Below, piece after piece: positions 7,582-17,291 of a stretch of 64,000 bases of DNA. The first letter of the stretch is position 1; each line of letters opens with the position of its first letter. Both the position numbers and the translations under genes were made by a program. Source of the DNA: Ottowia sp. Lineage in GTDB: Bacteria; Pseudomonadota; Gammaproteobacteria; Burkholderiales; Burkholderiaceae_C. A model generated the notes under the pieces. The model was not told the origin of the DNA, searched no databases, and was given only the letters and a program-made list of their open reading frames with translations. The DNA lies in NCBI RefSeq assembly GCF_016703145.1, contig NZ_JADJCO010000003.1, forward strand, positions 1,194,001 through 1,258,000, written 5' to 3'.

Positions 7582-8286
7582 TCAGATCGCCACCAGCCGC
7601 CGCACGCCGTCGTCCTCCATGTCGCGGCCCAGGCCGCGGGCGATGATCTCGCCGCGCTCCATCACCAGGTAGTGGTCGGCCAGCTCCTGCGCGAAATCGT
7701 AATACTGCTCGCACAGCACGATGGCCATGCGGCGGCCCTGCCAGCCGTGCTCGGCCAGCCGCCGGATGGCACGGCCGATGTCCTTGATGATGGACGGCTG
7801 GATGCCCTCGGTCGGCTCGTCCAGGATCAGCAGGCTGGGCCCCGGCGCCAGCGCGCGGGCGATGGCGAGTTGCTGCTGCTGCCCGCCCGACAGGTCGCCG
7901 CCGCGCCGGTGCAGCATCTGCTGCAGGACAGGGAACAGCTCGAACAGCTCGGGCGCGATCGGCGTGCCGGCGGGGCGGTAGGCCAGGCCCATGCGCAGGT
8001 TCTCTTCCACCGTCAGGCGGGCGAAGATCTCGCGCCCCTGCGGCACGAAGCCCATGCCGGCGCGGGCACGCCCGTAGGGCGTGGCGCGGTCGAGCGCGCG
8101 GCCGTCGAAGGTGATGTGGCCGCTCCTGATCGGCACCAGGCCCATCAGCGACTTCAGAAGCGTGGTCTTGCCCACGCCGTTGCGGCCCAGCAGGACCGTG
8201 ACCTCGCCGGGCCGGGCCTCGAAGCTCACGTCGCGCAGGATGTGCGAGCCGCCGTAGTACTGGTGGATGTGCTGGACGCTGAGCAT
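7582..8286 (-). CDS. urtE: Urea ABC transporter ATP-binding subunit UrtE
   Basis: ABC ATPase of the branched-chain amino-acid (LivF-like) type, 234 residues. Walker A GRNGVGKTTL, signature LSGGQQQQLAIARA and Walker B LLILDEPTEG are intact. The start MLSVQHIHQYYGGSHIL is typical of UrtE. It is the last gene of urtABCDE and is separated from urtD by a copy of the dispersed repeat (8291-8356). With UrtD it drives ATP-dependent high-affinity urea import for the urease encoded on the other side of urtA. Confidence 0.95.
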   Translation of the reverse strand: MLSVQHIHQYYGGSHILRDVSFEARPGEVTVLLGRNGVGKTTLLKSLMGLVPIRSGHITFDGRALDRATPYGRARAGMGFVPQGREIFARLTVEENLRMGLAYRPAGTPIAPELFELFPVLQQMLHRRGGDLSGGQQQQLAIARALAPGPSLLILDEPTEGIQPSIIKDIGRAIRRLAEHGWQGRRMAIVLCEQYYDFAQELADHYLVMERGEIIARGLGRDMEDDGVRRLVAI

Positions 8287-8290
8287 GGTG

Positions 8291-8356
8291 TTTTGAATGA
8301 AATAAAGCGTTGGCCGGTGTGGATATTGCGCTGATAGCTATTTTTTTAATAGTAAT
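8291..8356 (-). repeat. Dispersed ~70 bp repeat, copy 3 (between urtD and urtE)
   Basis: On the minus strand it reads ATTACTATTAAAAAAATAGC, then TATCAGCGCAATATC and a weak tail to TTCAAAAC. It fills the whole urtD-urtE gap inside the operon. Confidence 0.75.
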
Positions 8357-8359
8357 CGG

Positions 8360-9231
<872 letters not shown>

Positions 9232-9235
<4 letters not shown>

Positions 9236-10416
9236 GCGCGCGCTCCTTCGGCGTCGAGGCCGGCGTCCCTCGCGGCGGGGCGGGGCGCCGTGGCGCGGGC
9301 CGGCTCGGCCGGCGCCGGCGGGCGGCGGCCGAGCCGGCGCGCCAGCCCGACCACGCCTTGCGGCATGAACAGCGTGACGATGATGAACAGCAGCCCCAGG
9401 AAGTACAGCCAGTACTCGGGCGCCGCCACCGTCAGCCAGCTCTTGGCGCCGTTGACCAGGAACGCGCCGATGACCGGGCCGACCAGCGTGGCGCGCCCGC
9501 CCACCGCCGTCCAGATGGCGATCTCGATGGAGGCGGCGGTGCTCATCTCGCCCGGGTTGATGATGCCCACCTGAGGCACGTACAGCGCGCCGGCCACGCC
9601 GCACATCACGGCCGAGATGACCCAGATCGTCAGCTTGTAGGGCAGCGGGTTGTAGCCGCAGAACATGGTGCGCGACTCGGCGTCGCGGATGGCCTGCAGC
9701 ACGCGCCCGAACTTGCTGGCGATCAGCCAGCGCGCGAACAGGAAGAAGCCCAGCAGCGTGGCGCCGGTGAGCACGAAGAGCAGCATGCGCATCTGCTGCG
9801 TGGCCAGCGGCTGGCCCAGGATGCGCTTGAAGTCGGTGAAGCCGTTGTTGCCGCCGAAGCCCGTCTCGTTGCGGAAGAACAGCAGCATCGCCGCATAGGT
9901 CAGCGCCTGCGTGATGATGGAGAAGTACACCCCCTTGATGCGCGAGCGGAAGGCGAACCAGCCGAACACGAAGGCCACCGCGGCCGGCACCAGCACGATG
10001 AGGATCAGCGTGGCGGCGAAGCTGTCCGACAGCAGCCAGTGCCAGGGCAGCTCCTTCCAGTCGAGGAAGACCATGAAGTCCGGCAGGTCGCTCTTGTAGT
10101 TGCCGTCGCGGCCGATCTGGCGCATCAGGTACATGCCCATCGCGTAGCCGCCCAGCGCGAAGAACAGGCCGTGGCCCAGCGACAGGATGCCGGCGTAGCC
10201 CCAGATCAGGTCCATGGCCAGCGCGCAGATGGCGTAGCACATGATGCGGCCCAGCAGCGCCACGGCGTAGTCGCTGAGGTGCAGGGGGCTGCCGGCGGGG
10301 ACCCACAGGTTGAGCACCGGCGCCACGGCGCACACGGCGATCAGGGCGGCGAAAAAGGCCGTCCAGCCCTTGCCGCCGAGCAGCGGCGCCTTGGAAGGTA
10401 GTTGCACGTGGCTCAT
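9232..10416 (-). CDS. urtC: Urea ABC transporter permease UrtC
   Basis: LivM-type permease of 394 residues from the ATG at 10416, which overlaps the urtB stop by 4 bases. About ten membrane helices; family segments include AMDLIWGYAGILSLGHGLFF, RIKGVYFSIITQALTYA and SRTMFCGYNPLPYK. The C-terminal ~35 residues are Arg/Ala/Pro-rich and cytoplasmic. It forms the urea channel with UrtB. The 4-base overlaps on both sides indicate translational coupling from urtB to urtD. Confidence 0.95.
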
Positions 10417-12005
10417 GCTTCGGCGCTCCGGCCCTTCATCGCGAAGATGCCCTGCGGCCGCTTCTGGATGAAGATGATGATGAAGACCAGCACGGCGATC
10501 TTGGCCAGCACGGCGCCGGCCCAGCCCTCGATGAACTTGTTGAGCACGCCCAGTCCCAGCGCCGCGTACACGGTGCCGGCCAGTTGGCCCACGCCGCCCA
10601 TCACCACCACCATGAAGCTGTCCACGATGTAGCCCTGGCCCAGGTCGGGGCCGACGTTGCCGATCTGGCTGAGCGCGCAGCCCGCCAGCCCGGCGATGCC
10701 CGAGCCCAGCGCGAAGGCGTAGGTGTCGACGCGCGCCGTGTTCACGCCCATGCAGGAGGCGATAGGCCGGTTCTGCGTCACGCCGCGCACGAACAGGCCG
10801 AGCCGCGTGCGCGCGATCAGCCAGCCCATGGCGGCCAGCACCAGCGCGGCGAAGACGATGATGCCGATGCGGTTCCAGGGCAGCGTCACGTTGGCCATCA
10901 GTTGCAGCCCGCCGCTCATCCAGGCCGGGTTCTCCACGCCGACGTTCTGCGCGCCGAAGATGGAGCGCACGAGCTGCTGCAGCATCAGGCTGATGCCCCA
11001 GGTGGCCAGCAGCGTCTCCAGCGGCCGGCCGTACAGGAAGCGGATCACGCCGCGCTCCAGCACCGCGCCCACCAGCGCCGACGCCAGGAAGGACGCGGGG
11101 ATCGCCGCGACGAGGTACCAGCCGAACAGCGGCTCGGGCACGAAGCGCTGGAACAGGCCCTGCATCACGTAGGTGGCGTAGGCGCCGATCATGATCAGCT
11201 CGCCGTGCGCCATGTTGATCACGCCCATCAGCCCGTAGGTGATGGCCAGCCCGAGCGCCGCCAGCAGCAGCACCGAGCCCAGGCTCACGCCGCTGAACAC
11301 GGCGTTGAGGCGGTCGCCCCACACCAGCGTGTCGTCGATGTGGCGGATCGCCTCCCGAATGGCGGCCTGCACGGCCGCGTCCGGCTCCTCGGCCAGGCGG
11401 TCGTTCAGCAGCAGCTTGGTCGCGGGCGTGCGCTGCTCGCCCAGGGCGCGGGCGGCGGCCAGGCGCTGGGCAGGGTCGTCGCTGGCCAGCGCGGAGGCGG
11501 CGCGCACCAGCTCCAGCCGGGCCTTCACGCCGGCGTCCTGCTCGCGCGCCAGGGCCGCTTCCACCAGCGGCAGGCGCGAGGGGTCGGGGTCCTTGAGCAG
11601 CACGTCGGCGGCGGCGGCGCGCGCGCTGGCGTCGGGGCTGGCCAACCGCAGCGCGGACTGCGCCGCTTCGAGGGCGCGGCGCATCACGTTGTTGTTGACG
11701 ACGTCCTCGGCCGCGTCCGGCACGGCGACGGCCGCGCCCGTGACGGGGTCGCGGCCCTGCTCGCCGTCCATCACGAAGACCTGCGTGTCGGTGTGGCGCA
11801 CCGCGTCGTCTGCCAGCGCCTGGATGAGGGCGGCGGCGCGCTCGTCGGCGCTCGCCGCCGCCTCGTTGATCGCGGCGGTGCGCGACTGCGCGTCGCCGGA
11901 GGCCATCGCCAAGGCCTGCTCCATCGTCAGGGCCTGGGCGGGCGCCGCCGCGGCGCACAGCAGCAGGCACGCGGCCTGGAGCCATCGGTGCAGGGGGTTC
12001 TTCAC
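10413..12005 (-). CDS. urtB: Urea ABC transporter permease UrtB
   Basis: 530 residues from a GTG at 12005. UrtB is longer than its LivH relatives because of an exported N-terminal region: here a signal peptide (about 1-25, AACLLLCAAAAPAQA), then ~200 Ala-rich helical residues, then the permease core starting near VFSGVSLGSVLLLAALGLAI and containing GLMGVINMAHGELIMIGAY. The layout matches the family. It lies 104 bases after urtA; that gap holds a GC-rich hairpin that may set a higher level of urtA than of the membrane genes. Confidence 0.93.
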   Translation of the reverse strand: MKNPLHRWLQAACLLLCAAAAPAQALTMEQALAMASGDAQSRTAAINEAAASADERAAALIQALADDAVRHTDTQVFVMDGEQGRDPVTGAAVAVPDAAEDVVNNNVMRRALEAAQSALRLASPDASARAAAADVLLKDPDPSRLPLVEAALAREQDAGVKARLELVRAASALASDDPAQRLAAARALGEQRTPATKLLLNDRLAEEPDAAVQAAIREAIRHIDDTLVWGDRLNAVFSGVSLGSVLLLAALGLAITYGLMGVINMAHGELIMIGAYATYVMQGLFQRFVPEPLFGWYLVAAIPASFLASALVGAVLERGVIRFLYGRPLETLLATWGISLMLQQLVRSIFGAQNVGVENPAWMSGGLQLMANVTLPWNRIGIIVFAALVLAAMGWLIARTRLGLFVRGVTQNRPIASCMGVNTARVDTYAFALGSGIAGLAGCALSQIGNVGPDLGQGYIVDSFMVVVMGGVGQLAGTVYAALGLGVLNKFIEGWAGAVLAKIAVLVFIIIFIQKRPQGIFAMKGRSAEA

Positions 12006-12034
12006 GTCATCCTCGATCCATTGGGCAAAAGGCC

Positions 12035-12059
12035 CCCGGCCGCGCGGGCGCGGGCCGGG
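12035..12059 (-). terminator. GC-rich hairpin between urtA and urtB (possible attenuator)
   Basis: CCCGGCC (12035-12041) pairs with GGCCGGG (12053-12059). The minus-strand sequence after it carries only TTTTG, so full termination is unlikely. Intercistronic hairpins after a binding-protein gene often stabilise or partly terminate the message; that role is inferred. Confidence 0.35.
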
Positions 12060-12109
12060 CTCGGGTCACGCCGGGTCTCGCCGCTGGCCGCGCGCGAGAG
12101 CCCAGGCCG

Positions 12110-13387
12110 TCACATCACGGTCTTGCCGGTCGGCTCGTCCTTCTTGGCGCTGTTGCCCTCGATGAAGGGGCTCCAGGGCTGGGCCTTGACGGGTGCCTTG
12201 GTCTTCCACACCACGTTGAACTGGCCGTCGGGGCGGATCTCGCCGATCAGCACCGGCTTGTGCAGGTGGTGGTTCTTGGCGTCCATGGTCAGCGTGAAGC
12301 CGCTCGGCGCCTTGAAGGTCTGGCCCGCCATGGCGGCGATCACCTTGTCGGCGTCGGTGCTCTTGGCCTTCTCCACCGCCTGCTTCCACATATGGATGCC
12401 GACGTAGGTGGCTTCCATCGGGTCGTTGGTCAGCGGCTTGGTGGACTGGCCGGGCAGCTTCTTGGCCTTGGCGTAGTCGGCCCACTGCTTCATCCAGGCG
12501 GTGTTGGCGGGGTTCTTCACGCTCATGAAGTAGTTCCACGAGGCCAAGTGGCCGGCCAGCGGCTTGGGATCGAGGCCGCGCAGCTCTTCCTCGCCCACGC
12601 TGAAGGCCACCACCGGCACGTTGGTGGCCTTGATGCCGGCGTTACCCAGTTCCTTGTAGAAGGGCACGTTGGAGTCGCCGTTGATGGTGGAGATCACCGC
12701 CGTCTTGCCGCCCTGCGAGAACTTCTTGATGTCGGCGACGATGGTCTGGTAGTCGCTGTGGCCGAAGGGCGTGTAGCTTTCCATGATGTCCGCGTCCTTC
12801 ACCCCCTTGGTCTTGAGGAACGCGCGCAGGATCTTGTTGGCGGTGCGCGGGTACACGTAGTCGGTGCCCAGCAGCACCCAGCGCTTGGCGCCGCCGCCGT
12901 CCTTGCTCATCAGGTACTCGACCGCCGGGATGGCCTGCTGGTTGGGCGCCGCGCCGGTGTAGAACACGTTCTTCGACAGCTCTTCCCCCTCGTACTGCAC
13001 GGGGTAGAACAGCAGCGCGTTGTTCTCCTCGTAGACCGGCAGCACCGACTTGCGGCACACCGAGGTCCAGCAGCCGAAGGTGACGGCCACCTTTTCCTGG
13101 CCGATGAGCTGCTTGGCCTTCTCGGCCGCCAGCGGCCAGTTGGAGGCGGTGTCGATCACCACGGGCTCCAGCTTCTTGCCCAGCACGCCGCCCTTGGCGT
13201 TGATGTCCTCGATGGTCATCAGCGCCATGTCCTTGAGCGCCGTTTCCGAGATGGCCATCGTGCCCGACAGCGCATGCAGCACGCCGACCTTGATGGTGCC
13301 GCCCGATTGGGCGTGCGCGGGCAGGGCGGCGAAGCCGGCCAGGGCCGTGGCGGCGGCCAGGGTCTTGAGGGGGAAGCGGCGATGCAT
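12110..13387 (-). CDS. urtA: Urea ABC transporter substrate-binding protein UrtA
   Basis: Periplasmic urea-binding protein, 425 residues. The start [19 protein letters not shown] at 13387 gives a clear signal peptide cleaved after AHAQ (about 27); the open frame upstream is not used. The mature part shows the Peripla_BP/UrtA features [38 protein letters not shown] and [10 protein letters not shown]. It is the first gene of urtABCDE, transcribed away from ureA, with a near-consensus sigma-54 promoter 57-72 bases upstream of its start. Confidence 0.95.
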   Translation of the reverse strand: MHRRFPLKTLAAATALAGFAALPAHAQSGGTIKVGVLHALSGTMAISETALKDMALMTIEDINAKGGVLGKKLEPVVIDTASNWPLAAEKAKQLIGQEKVAVTFGCWTSVCRKSVLPVYEENNALLFYPVQYEGEELSKNVFYTGAAPNQQAIPAVEYLMSKDGGGAKRWVLLGTDYVYPRTANKILRAFLKTKGVKDADIMESYTPFGHSDYQTIVADIKKFSQGGKTAVISTINGDSNVPFYKELGNAGIKATNVPVVAFSVGEEELRGLDPKPLAGHLASWNYFMSVKNPANTAWMKQWADYAKAKKLPGQSTKPLTNDPMEATYVGIHMWKQAVEKAKSTDADKVIAAMAGQTFKAPSGFTLTMDAKNHHLHKPVLIGEIRPDGQFNVVWKTKAPVKAQPWSPFIEGNSAKKDEPTGKTVM

Positions 13388-13443
13388 GTGCGTGACTCCA
13401 GAAGTGTTGAGCGGGGCCGACGATGGCCTCACCCACCCCCTCA

Positions 13444-13459
13444 CGCAAAGGGCGTGCCA
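13444..13459 (-). promoter_or_regulatory. Sigma-54 (-24/-12) promoter of urtABCDE
   Basis: The minus strand reads TGGCACG-CCCT-TTGCG, a near-perfect match to the consensus TGGCACG-N4-TTGCW with correct GG/GC spacing. The start point would fall near 13433, giving a leader of about 46 bases before urtA. Confidence 0.7.
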
Positions 13460-13545
13460 GCCCCGGCCGCGCGAGGACGGCGCGCGCGGCGCCGGGCGGC
13501 CATCGGTGCGCCGTGCACGGTTTCGGCGCATGGGTTGCGCCTCGA

Positions 13546-13563
13546 TGCACCAAATTGGCGTGA
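13546..13563 (+). promoter_or_regulatory. NtrC-like enhancer site between urtA and ureA
   Basis: TGCACCAAATTGGCGTGA fits the NtrC pattern TGCACCA-N3-TGGTGCA in the left arm and in TGG of the right arm. A second partial site (TGCACCAGGCTGGCGCG) lies at 13582-13598, overlapping the ureA -24 element. Both lie between two divergent sigma-54 promoters, where an enhancer is expected. Confidence 0.5.
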
Positions 13564-13591
13564 CGGCGGCGCGCGAGGGCATGCACCAGGC

Positions 13592-13607
13592 TGGCGCGCA
13601 ACTTGCA
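13592..13607 (+). promoter_or_regulatory. Sigma-54-like (-24/-12) promoter of the ureA operon
   Basis: TGGCGCG-CAAC-TTGCA has the GG and GC doublets at the required spacing and one mismatch in the -24 box. The predicted start near 13619 lies 19 bases before the ureA ATG. Confidence 0.55.
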
Positions 13608-13637
13608 TGCACCACGGTGGACCACGAGAACACGCCC

Positions 13638-13940
<303 letters not shown>

Positions 13941-13945
13941 CGGTA

Positions 13946-14012
13946 AAGTTTTTTAGTCTTTTATGCCATCTGACCGCATGGATATTACGGTGAAAGCTAT
14001 GAATATGATAGT
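13946..14012 (-). repeat. Dispersed ~70 bp repeat, copy 4 (between ureA and hupE)
   Basis: On the minus strand it reads TTTTACTATCATATTCATAG, then CTTTCACCGTAATATCC and an A/T-rich tail (AAAAGACTAAAAAAC). It includes the first ~15 codons assigned to the HupE/UreJ gene. Confidence 0.65.
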
Positions 14013-14592
14013 AAAACGCCTGGGCGCCGCCCTGGCCTTGGCCGTGCCCGCCCTGGCGCTGGCGCACACCGGCGCGGGCGACGCGCACACGCACGCCAAC
14101 TTCGCCAGCGGGCTGCTGCACCCCTTGGGCGGCGCGGACCACCTGGCCGCCATGGTCGCCGTCGGCGTGTGGAGCGCGCTGGCCGTGCGCCCGGTGTGGG
14201 TGGCGCCGCTGGCCTTCGTGGCGATGCTGGTGCTGGGCGCGCTGGCCGCGTTCGCCGGCTGGCAGGTGCCGGCGGTGGAGCGCATGATCGCCGCGTCGCT
14301 GCTGGCCGTCGGCCTGCTGGTGGCGCTGCGCGTGCGGCTGCCGGCGGCGGCGGCCGTGGCGCTGACCGGCGCGTTCGCCTTCTTCCACGGTGCGGCGCAC
14401 GGCACGGAACTGGCTGGTGGCACCGGCGCTTGGCCGGTGCTGGCCGGCATGGCCCTGGGCACCGCGCTGCTGCACGCCGCCGGCATTGGCCTGGGCGAGT
14501 GGGTGCTGCGCCGCCGCCGCTGGCTGGGCGCGCTGGCCGGCGCGGCCGTCGCGCTGCTGGGCTCGGCGCTGCTGCTGCGCATGGCCCTGTGA
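13963..14592 (+). CDS. HupE/UreJ family nickel permease
   Basis: 209 residues with a signal-like first helix ([16 protein letters not shown]) and about six further membrane helices. HupE/UreJ motifs are present: [21 protein letters not shown] near the N-terminus with its metal-site histidines, and [15 protein letters not shown] in the middle. The family moves Ni(II) into or through the inner membrane for urease or hydrogenase. The N-terminal [18 protein letters not shown] is read from a dispersed repeat, so the real start may be Met at 13990 or 14002. It sits between ureA and ureB, which supports a nickel role. Confidence 0.88.
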   Translation: MPSDRMDITVKAMNMIVKRLGAALALAVPALALAHTGAGDAHTHANFASGLLHPLGGADHLAAMVAVGVWSALAVRPVWVAPLAFVAMLVLGALAAFAGWQVPAVERMIAASLLAVGLLVALRVRLPAAAAVALTGAFAFFHGAAHGTELAGGTGAWPVLAGMALGTALLHAAGIGLGEWVLRRRRWLGALAGAAVALLGSALLLRMAL

Positions 14593-14605
14593 AAGGGCGG
14601 ACGAA

Positions 14606-14911
14606 ATGACCCCCGGCGAACTGTTCACCGACCCCGGCGAGCACGTCCTCAACCCTGGCCGCCGCGGCGCGACGCTGGTGGTGCGCAACACCGCCGACCG
14701 GCCGATCCAGGTCGGCTCGCACTACCACTTCGCCGAAGTCAACGCGGCGCTGGACTTCGACCGCGCCGCCGCGCGCGGCATGCGGCTGAACATCGGCTCC
14801 GGCTTGGCCGTGCGCTTCGAGCCCGGCCAGCAGCGCACGGTGGACCTGGTGGACTTGGGCGGCGAGCGCGTGGTGTACGGCTTCCGGGGGCTGGTGCAGG
14901 GGCCGCTGTGA
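14606..14911 (+). CDS. ureB: Urease beta subunit
   Basis: 101 residues from the ATG at 14606, preceded by an AGGGCGGACG ribosome site. [19 protein letters not shown] is a standard UreB start. [16 protein letters not shown], the AARGMRLNI segment and [19 protein letters not shown] complete the family pattern. Structural subunit of urease. The stop at 14909-14911 sits against another copy of the dispersed repeat. Confidence 0.97.
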   Translation: MTPGELFTDPGEHVLNPGRRGATLVVRNTADRPIQVGSHYHFAEVNAALDFDRAAARGMRLNIGSGLAVRFEPGQQRTVDLVDLGGERVVYGFRGLVQGPL

Positions 14912-14920
14912 ACTCCTTCC

Positions 14921-14980
14921 TTCAAGACAAATCGGCCGATAGCCCAGGACCCGCATGCGCAGGCCGCTATCAATTCAATA
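14921..14980 (-). repeat. Dispersed ~70 bp repeat, copy 5 (after ureB)
   Basis: On the minus strand: GAATTGATAGCGGCCTGCGC, then ATGCGGGTCCTGGGCTATC and GGCCGATTTGTCTTGAAGG. The GGCCGATTTNNCTTGAA tail is the clearest family mark. It lies just upstream of the NTF2-like gene. Confidence 0.75.
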
Positions 14981-14994
14981 TCACTGGATTCGTG

Positions 14995-15486
14995 ATGACC
15001 CATCCCTTGCAGGTTGCCGCCCGTTGGTTGATCGCACTGGCTTGCCTGTGCGCGCCGCTGATGGCGCCCGCCCATCCGGTCGTCAAGACGCAGACCGATC
15101 CCGCGGTGAGCGCGGCCGTGCTGGACGTGTACCACGCCATCGCCGCCGCGGTGCAGGCGAAGGACGCCGCCCGGATCAAGGGCTTCTACACCGACGACTT
15201 CACGCACACGCACGGCTCCGGCAAGCTCGACGAGCGCGATGCGCGCGTGGTCAGCCTGCTCACCGGCGAGCCCACGGTCGAGATGGCCGACGACCACGAG
15301 CTTGTCATCCTCGGCTACGGTGGCCAGACCGCCATCGTGCGGGGCAAGGGGCTGATCCTGAACGTCAAGGAGCAGCAGCTCTACCAGTTCCGCTGGGTGC
15401 AAACCTTCGTGAAAACACCCGCCGGCTGGAAACTCGCTGCCAGCCAGGCCACCCGCCTGCCGGACCCACCTATCCCCAAGAAGTAA
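14995..15486 (+). CDS. Exported NTF2/SnoaL-like (DUF4440-type) protein in the urease cluster
   Basis: 163 residues from the ATG at 14995; a longer frame begins at 14908 but its first codons are repeat sequence. A signal peptide (about 1-29, [17 protein letters not shown]) is followed by a small alpha+beta domain with [33 protein letters not shown] and [19 protein letters not shown], which fits the NTF2-like fold. No catalytic residues are evident. It ends 4 bases before ureC, so it is co-transcribed. Its role in urea or nickel handling is unknown. Confidence 0.75.
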   Translation: MTHPLQVAARWLIALACLCAPLMAPAHPVVKTQTDPAVSAAVLDVYHAIAAAVQAKDAARIKGFYTDDFTHTHGSGKLDERDARVVSLLTGEPTVEMADDHELVILGYGGQTAIVRGKGLILNVKEQQLYQFRWVQTFVKTPAGWKLAASQATRLPDPPIPKK

Positions 15487-15490
15487 GGCC

Positions 15491-17239
15491 ATGGCAACCA
15501 TCTCACGCCGCGCCTACGCGGAAATCTTCGGCCCCACCGTCGGCGACCGCGTGCGCTTGGCCGACACTGGCTTGGTGATCGAGGTCGAGACCGACTACAC
15601 CCTGCGCGCCGGCGGCTACGGCGAAGAGGTGAAGTTCGGCGGCGGCAAGACCATTCGCGACGGCATGGCGCAATCGCAGCGCACGCGCGCGCAGGGCGCG
15701 GTGGACACCGTGCTCACCAACGCGCTGATCCTCGACCACTGGGGCATCGTCAAGGCCGACATCGGGCTGAAGGACGGCCGCATCGCCGCCATCGGCAAGG
15801 CCGGCAACCCCGACACCCAGCCCGGCGTGGACATCGTGATCGGCCCCGGCACCGAAATCATCAGTTGCGAAGGGAACATCGTCACCGCTGGCGGCATCGA
15901 CAGCCACATCCACTTCATCTGCCCGCAGCAGATCGAGGAAGCGCTGGCCTCCGGCGTCACCACCATGTTCGGCGGCGGCACCGGGCCGGCCACAGGCACC
16001 TTCGCCACCACCTGCACGCCCGGCCCCTGGAACATCGAGCGCATGCTGCAGGCGGCCGACGCCTTCCCCATGAACCTGGGCTTTCTGGGCAAGGGCAACG
16101 CCAGCCGGCCCGAGGCGCTGCACGAGCAGGTCGAGGCCGGCGTGATCGGCCTGAAGCTGCACGAGGACTGGGGCACCACGCCCAGCGCCATCAGCAACTG
16201 CCTGGACGTGGCGGACGAGGAGGACGTGCAGGTGGCGATCCACTCCGACACGCTCAACGAGTCGGGCTTTGTGGAAGACACCATCGCCGCCGTGGCCGGG
16301 CGCGGCATCTGCGCCTTCCACACCGAAGGCGCGGGCGGCGGCCACGCGCCCGACATCCTGCGCGTGGTGGGCGAGGCGAATTTCCTGCCCTCTTCCACCA
16401 ACCCGACGATGCCCTACACCGTGAACACGCTCGACGAGCACGTGGACATGCTCATGGTGTGCCACCACCTTCATGCGTCCATTGCCGAGGACCTGGCCTT
16501 TGCCGAATCGCGCATCCGCAAGGAGACCATCGCGGCCGAGGATATCCTGCACGACATGGGCGCCATCAGCATGATGAGCAGCGACTCGCAGGCCATGGGC
16601 CGCGTGGGCGAAGTCATCATCCGCACCTGGCAGACCGCCCACAAGATGAAGGCCCAGCGCGGCTGGCTGCCACCCGCGCCCGGCACGGGTGCGGATTCGC
16701 CGGACAACAGCGCGCGCAACGACAACTTCCGCGCCAAGCGCTACGTGGCCAAGTACACGATCAACCCCGCGATCTCGCACGGCATCAGCCACGAGGTGGG
16801 CAGCCTGGAGCCCGGCAAGTGGGCCGACATCGTGATCTGGAAGCCGGCCTTCTTCGGCGTCACGCCCTTCTGCATCTTGAAAGGCGGCAGCATCGCCCTG
16901 GCCGCGATGGGCGACCCCAACGCCAGCATCCCGACGCCGCAGCCCGTGCATTACCGGCCCATGTTCGGTGCGTACGGCGGCAACAACGCGCGCAGCTCAC
17001 TCACCTTCGTGTCGCAGGCGGGAATGAATGCAGGCATCCAGGAACGCTACGGCCTGGCCAAGACGCTCAGCGCGGTGAAGAACATCCGCGGCGTGCGCAA
17101 GCAGCACCTGATCCACAACGGCCTGACGCCGAAGATGGAGATTGACCACCAGACCTACGCCGTGCGCGCCGACGGCGTGCTGCTGACCTGCGAGCCAGCC
17201 AAGGTGCTGCCGATGGCGCAGCGGTATTTCCTGTTTTGA
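15491..17239 (+). CDS. ureC: Urease alpha (catalytic) subunit
   Basis: 582 residues, a little longer than the common 567-572. Nickel-site and active-site residues are visible: the HxH in [14 protein letters not shown], the lysine to be carbamylated in [35 protein letters not shown], the flap Cys/His in MVCHHLH, and the metal Asp in [13 protein letters not shown]. The extra residues lie near [15 protein letters not shown]. It hydrolyses urea to ammonia and carbamate in the cytoplasm. The accessory genes ureEFG, normally next, begin 9.9 kb further on, after a defence operon. Confidence 0.97.
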   Translation: MATISRRAYAEIFGPTVGDRVRLADTGLVIEVETDYTLRAGGYGEEVKFGGGKTIRDGMAQSQRTRAQGAVDTVLTNALILDHWGIVKADIGLKDGRIAAIGKAGNPDTQPGVDIVIGPGTEIISCEGNIVTAGGIDSHIHFICPQQIEEALASGVTTMFGGGTGPATGTFATTCTPGPWNIERMLQAADAFPMNLGFLGKGNASRPEALHEQVEAGVIGLKLHEDWGTTPSAISNCLDVADEEDVQVAIHSDTLNESGFVEDTIAAVAGRGICAFHTEGAGGGHAPDILRVVGEANFLPSSTNPTMPYTVNTLDEHVDMLMVCHHLHASIAEDLAFAESRIRKETIAAEDILHDMGAISMMSSDSQAMGRVGEVIIRTWQTAHKMKAQRGWLPPAPGTGADSPDNSARNDNFRAKRYVAKYTINPAISHGISHEVGSLEPGKWADIVIWKPAFFGVTPFCILKGGSIALAAMGDPNASIPTPQPVHYRPMFGAYGGNNARSSLTFVSQAGMNAGIQERYGLAKTLSAVKNIRGVRKQHLIHNGLTPKMEIDHQTYAVRADGVLLTCEPAKVLPMAQRYFLF

Positions 17240-17254
17240 CGCCGCCAGCGATAT

Positions 17255-17273
17255 GCAACCGCATGCCGGTTGC
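17255..17273. terminator. Hairpin between convergent ureC and the defence operon
   Basis: GCAACCG (17255-17261) and CGGTTGC (17267-17273) are perfectly inverted around CATGC. No T run follows on either strand, so termination is uncertain. It marks the left junction of the defence operon. Confidence 0.35.
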
Positions 17274-17291
17274 GTAGGACGCCCACCGGCT

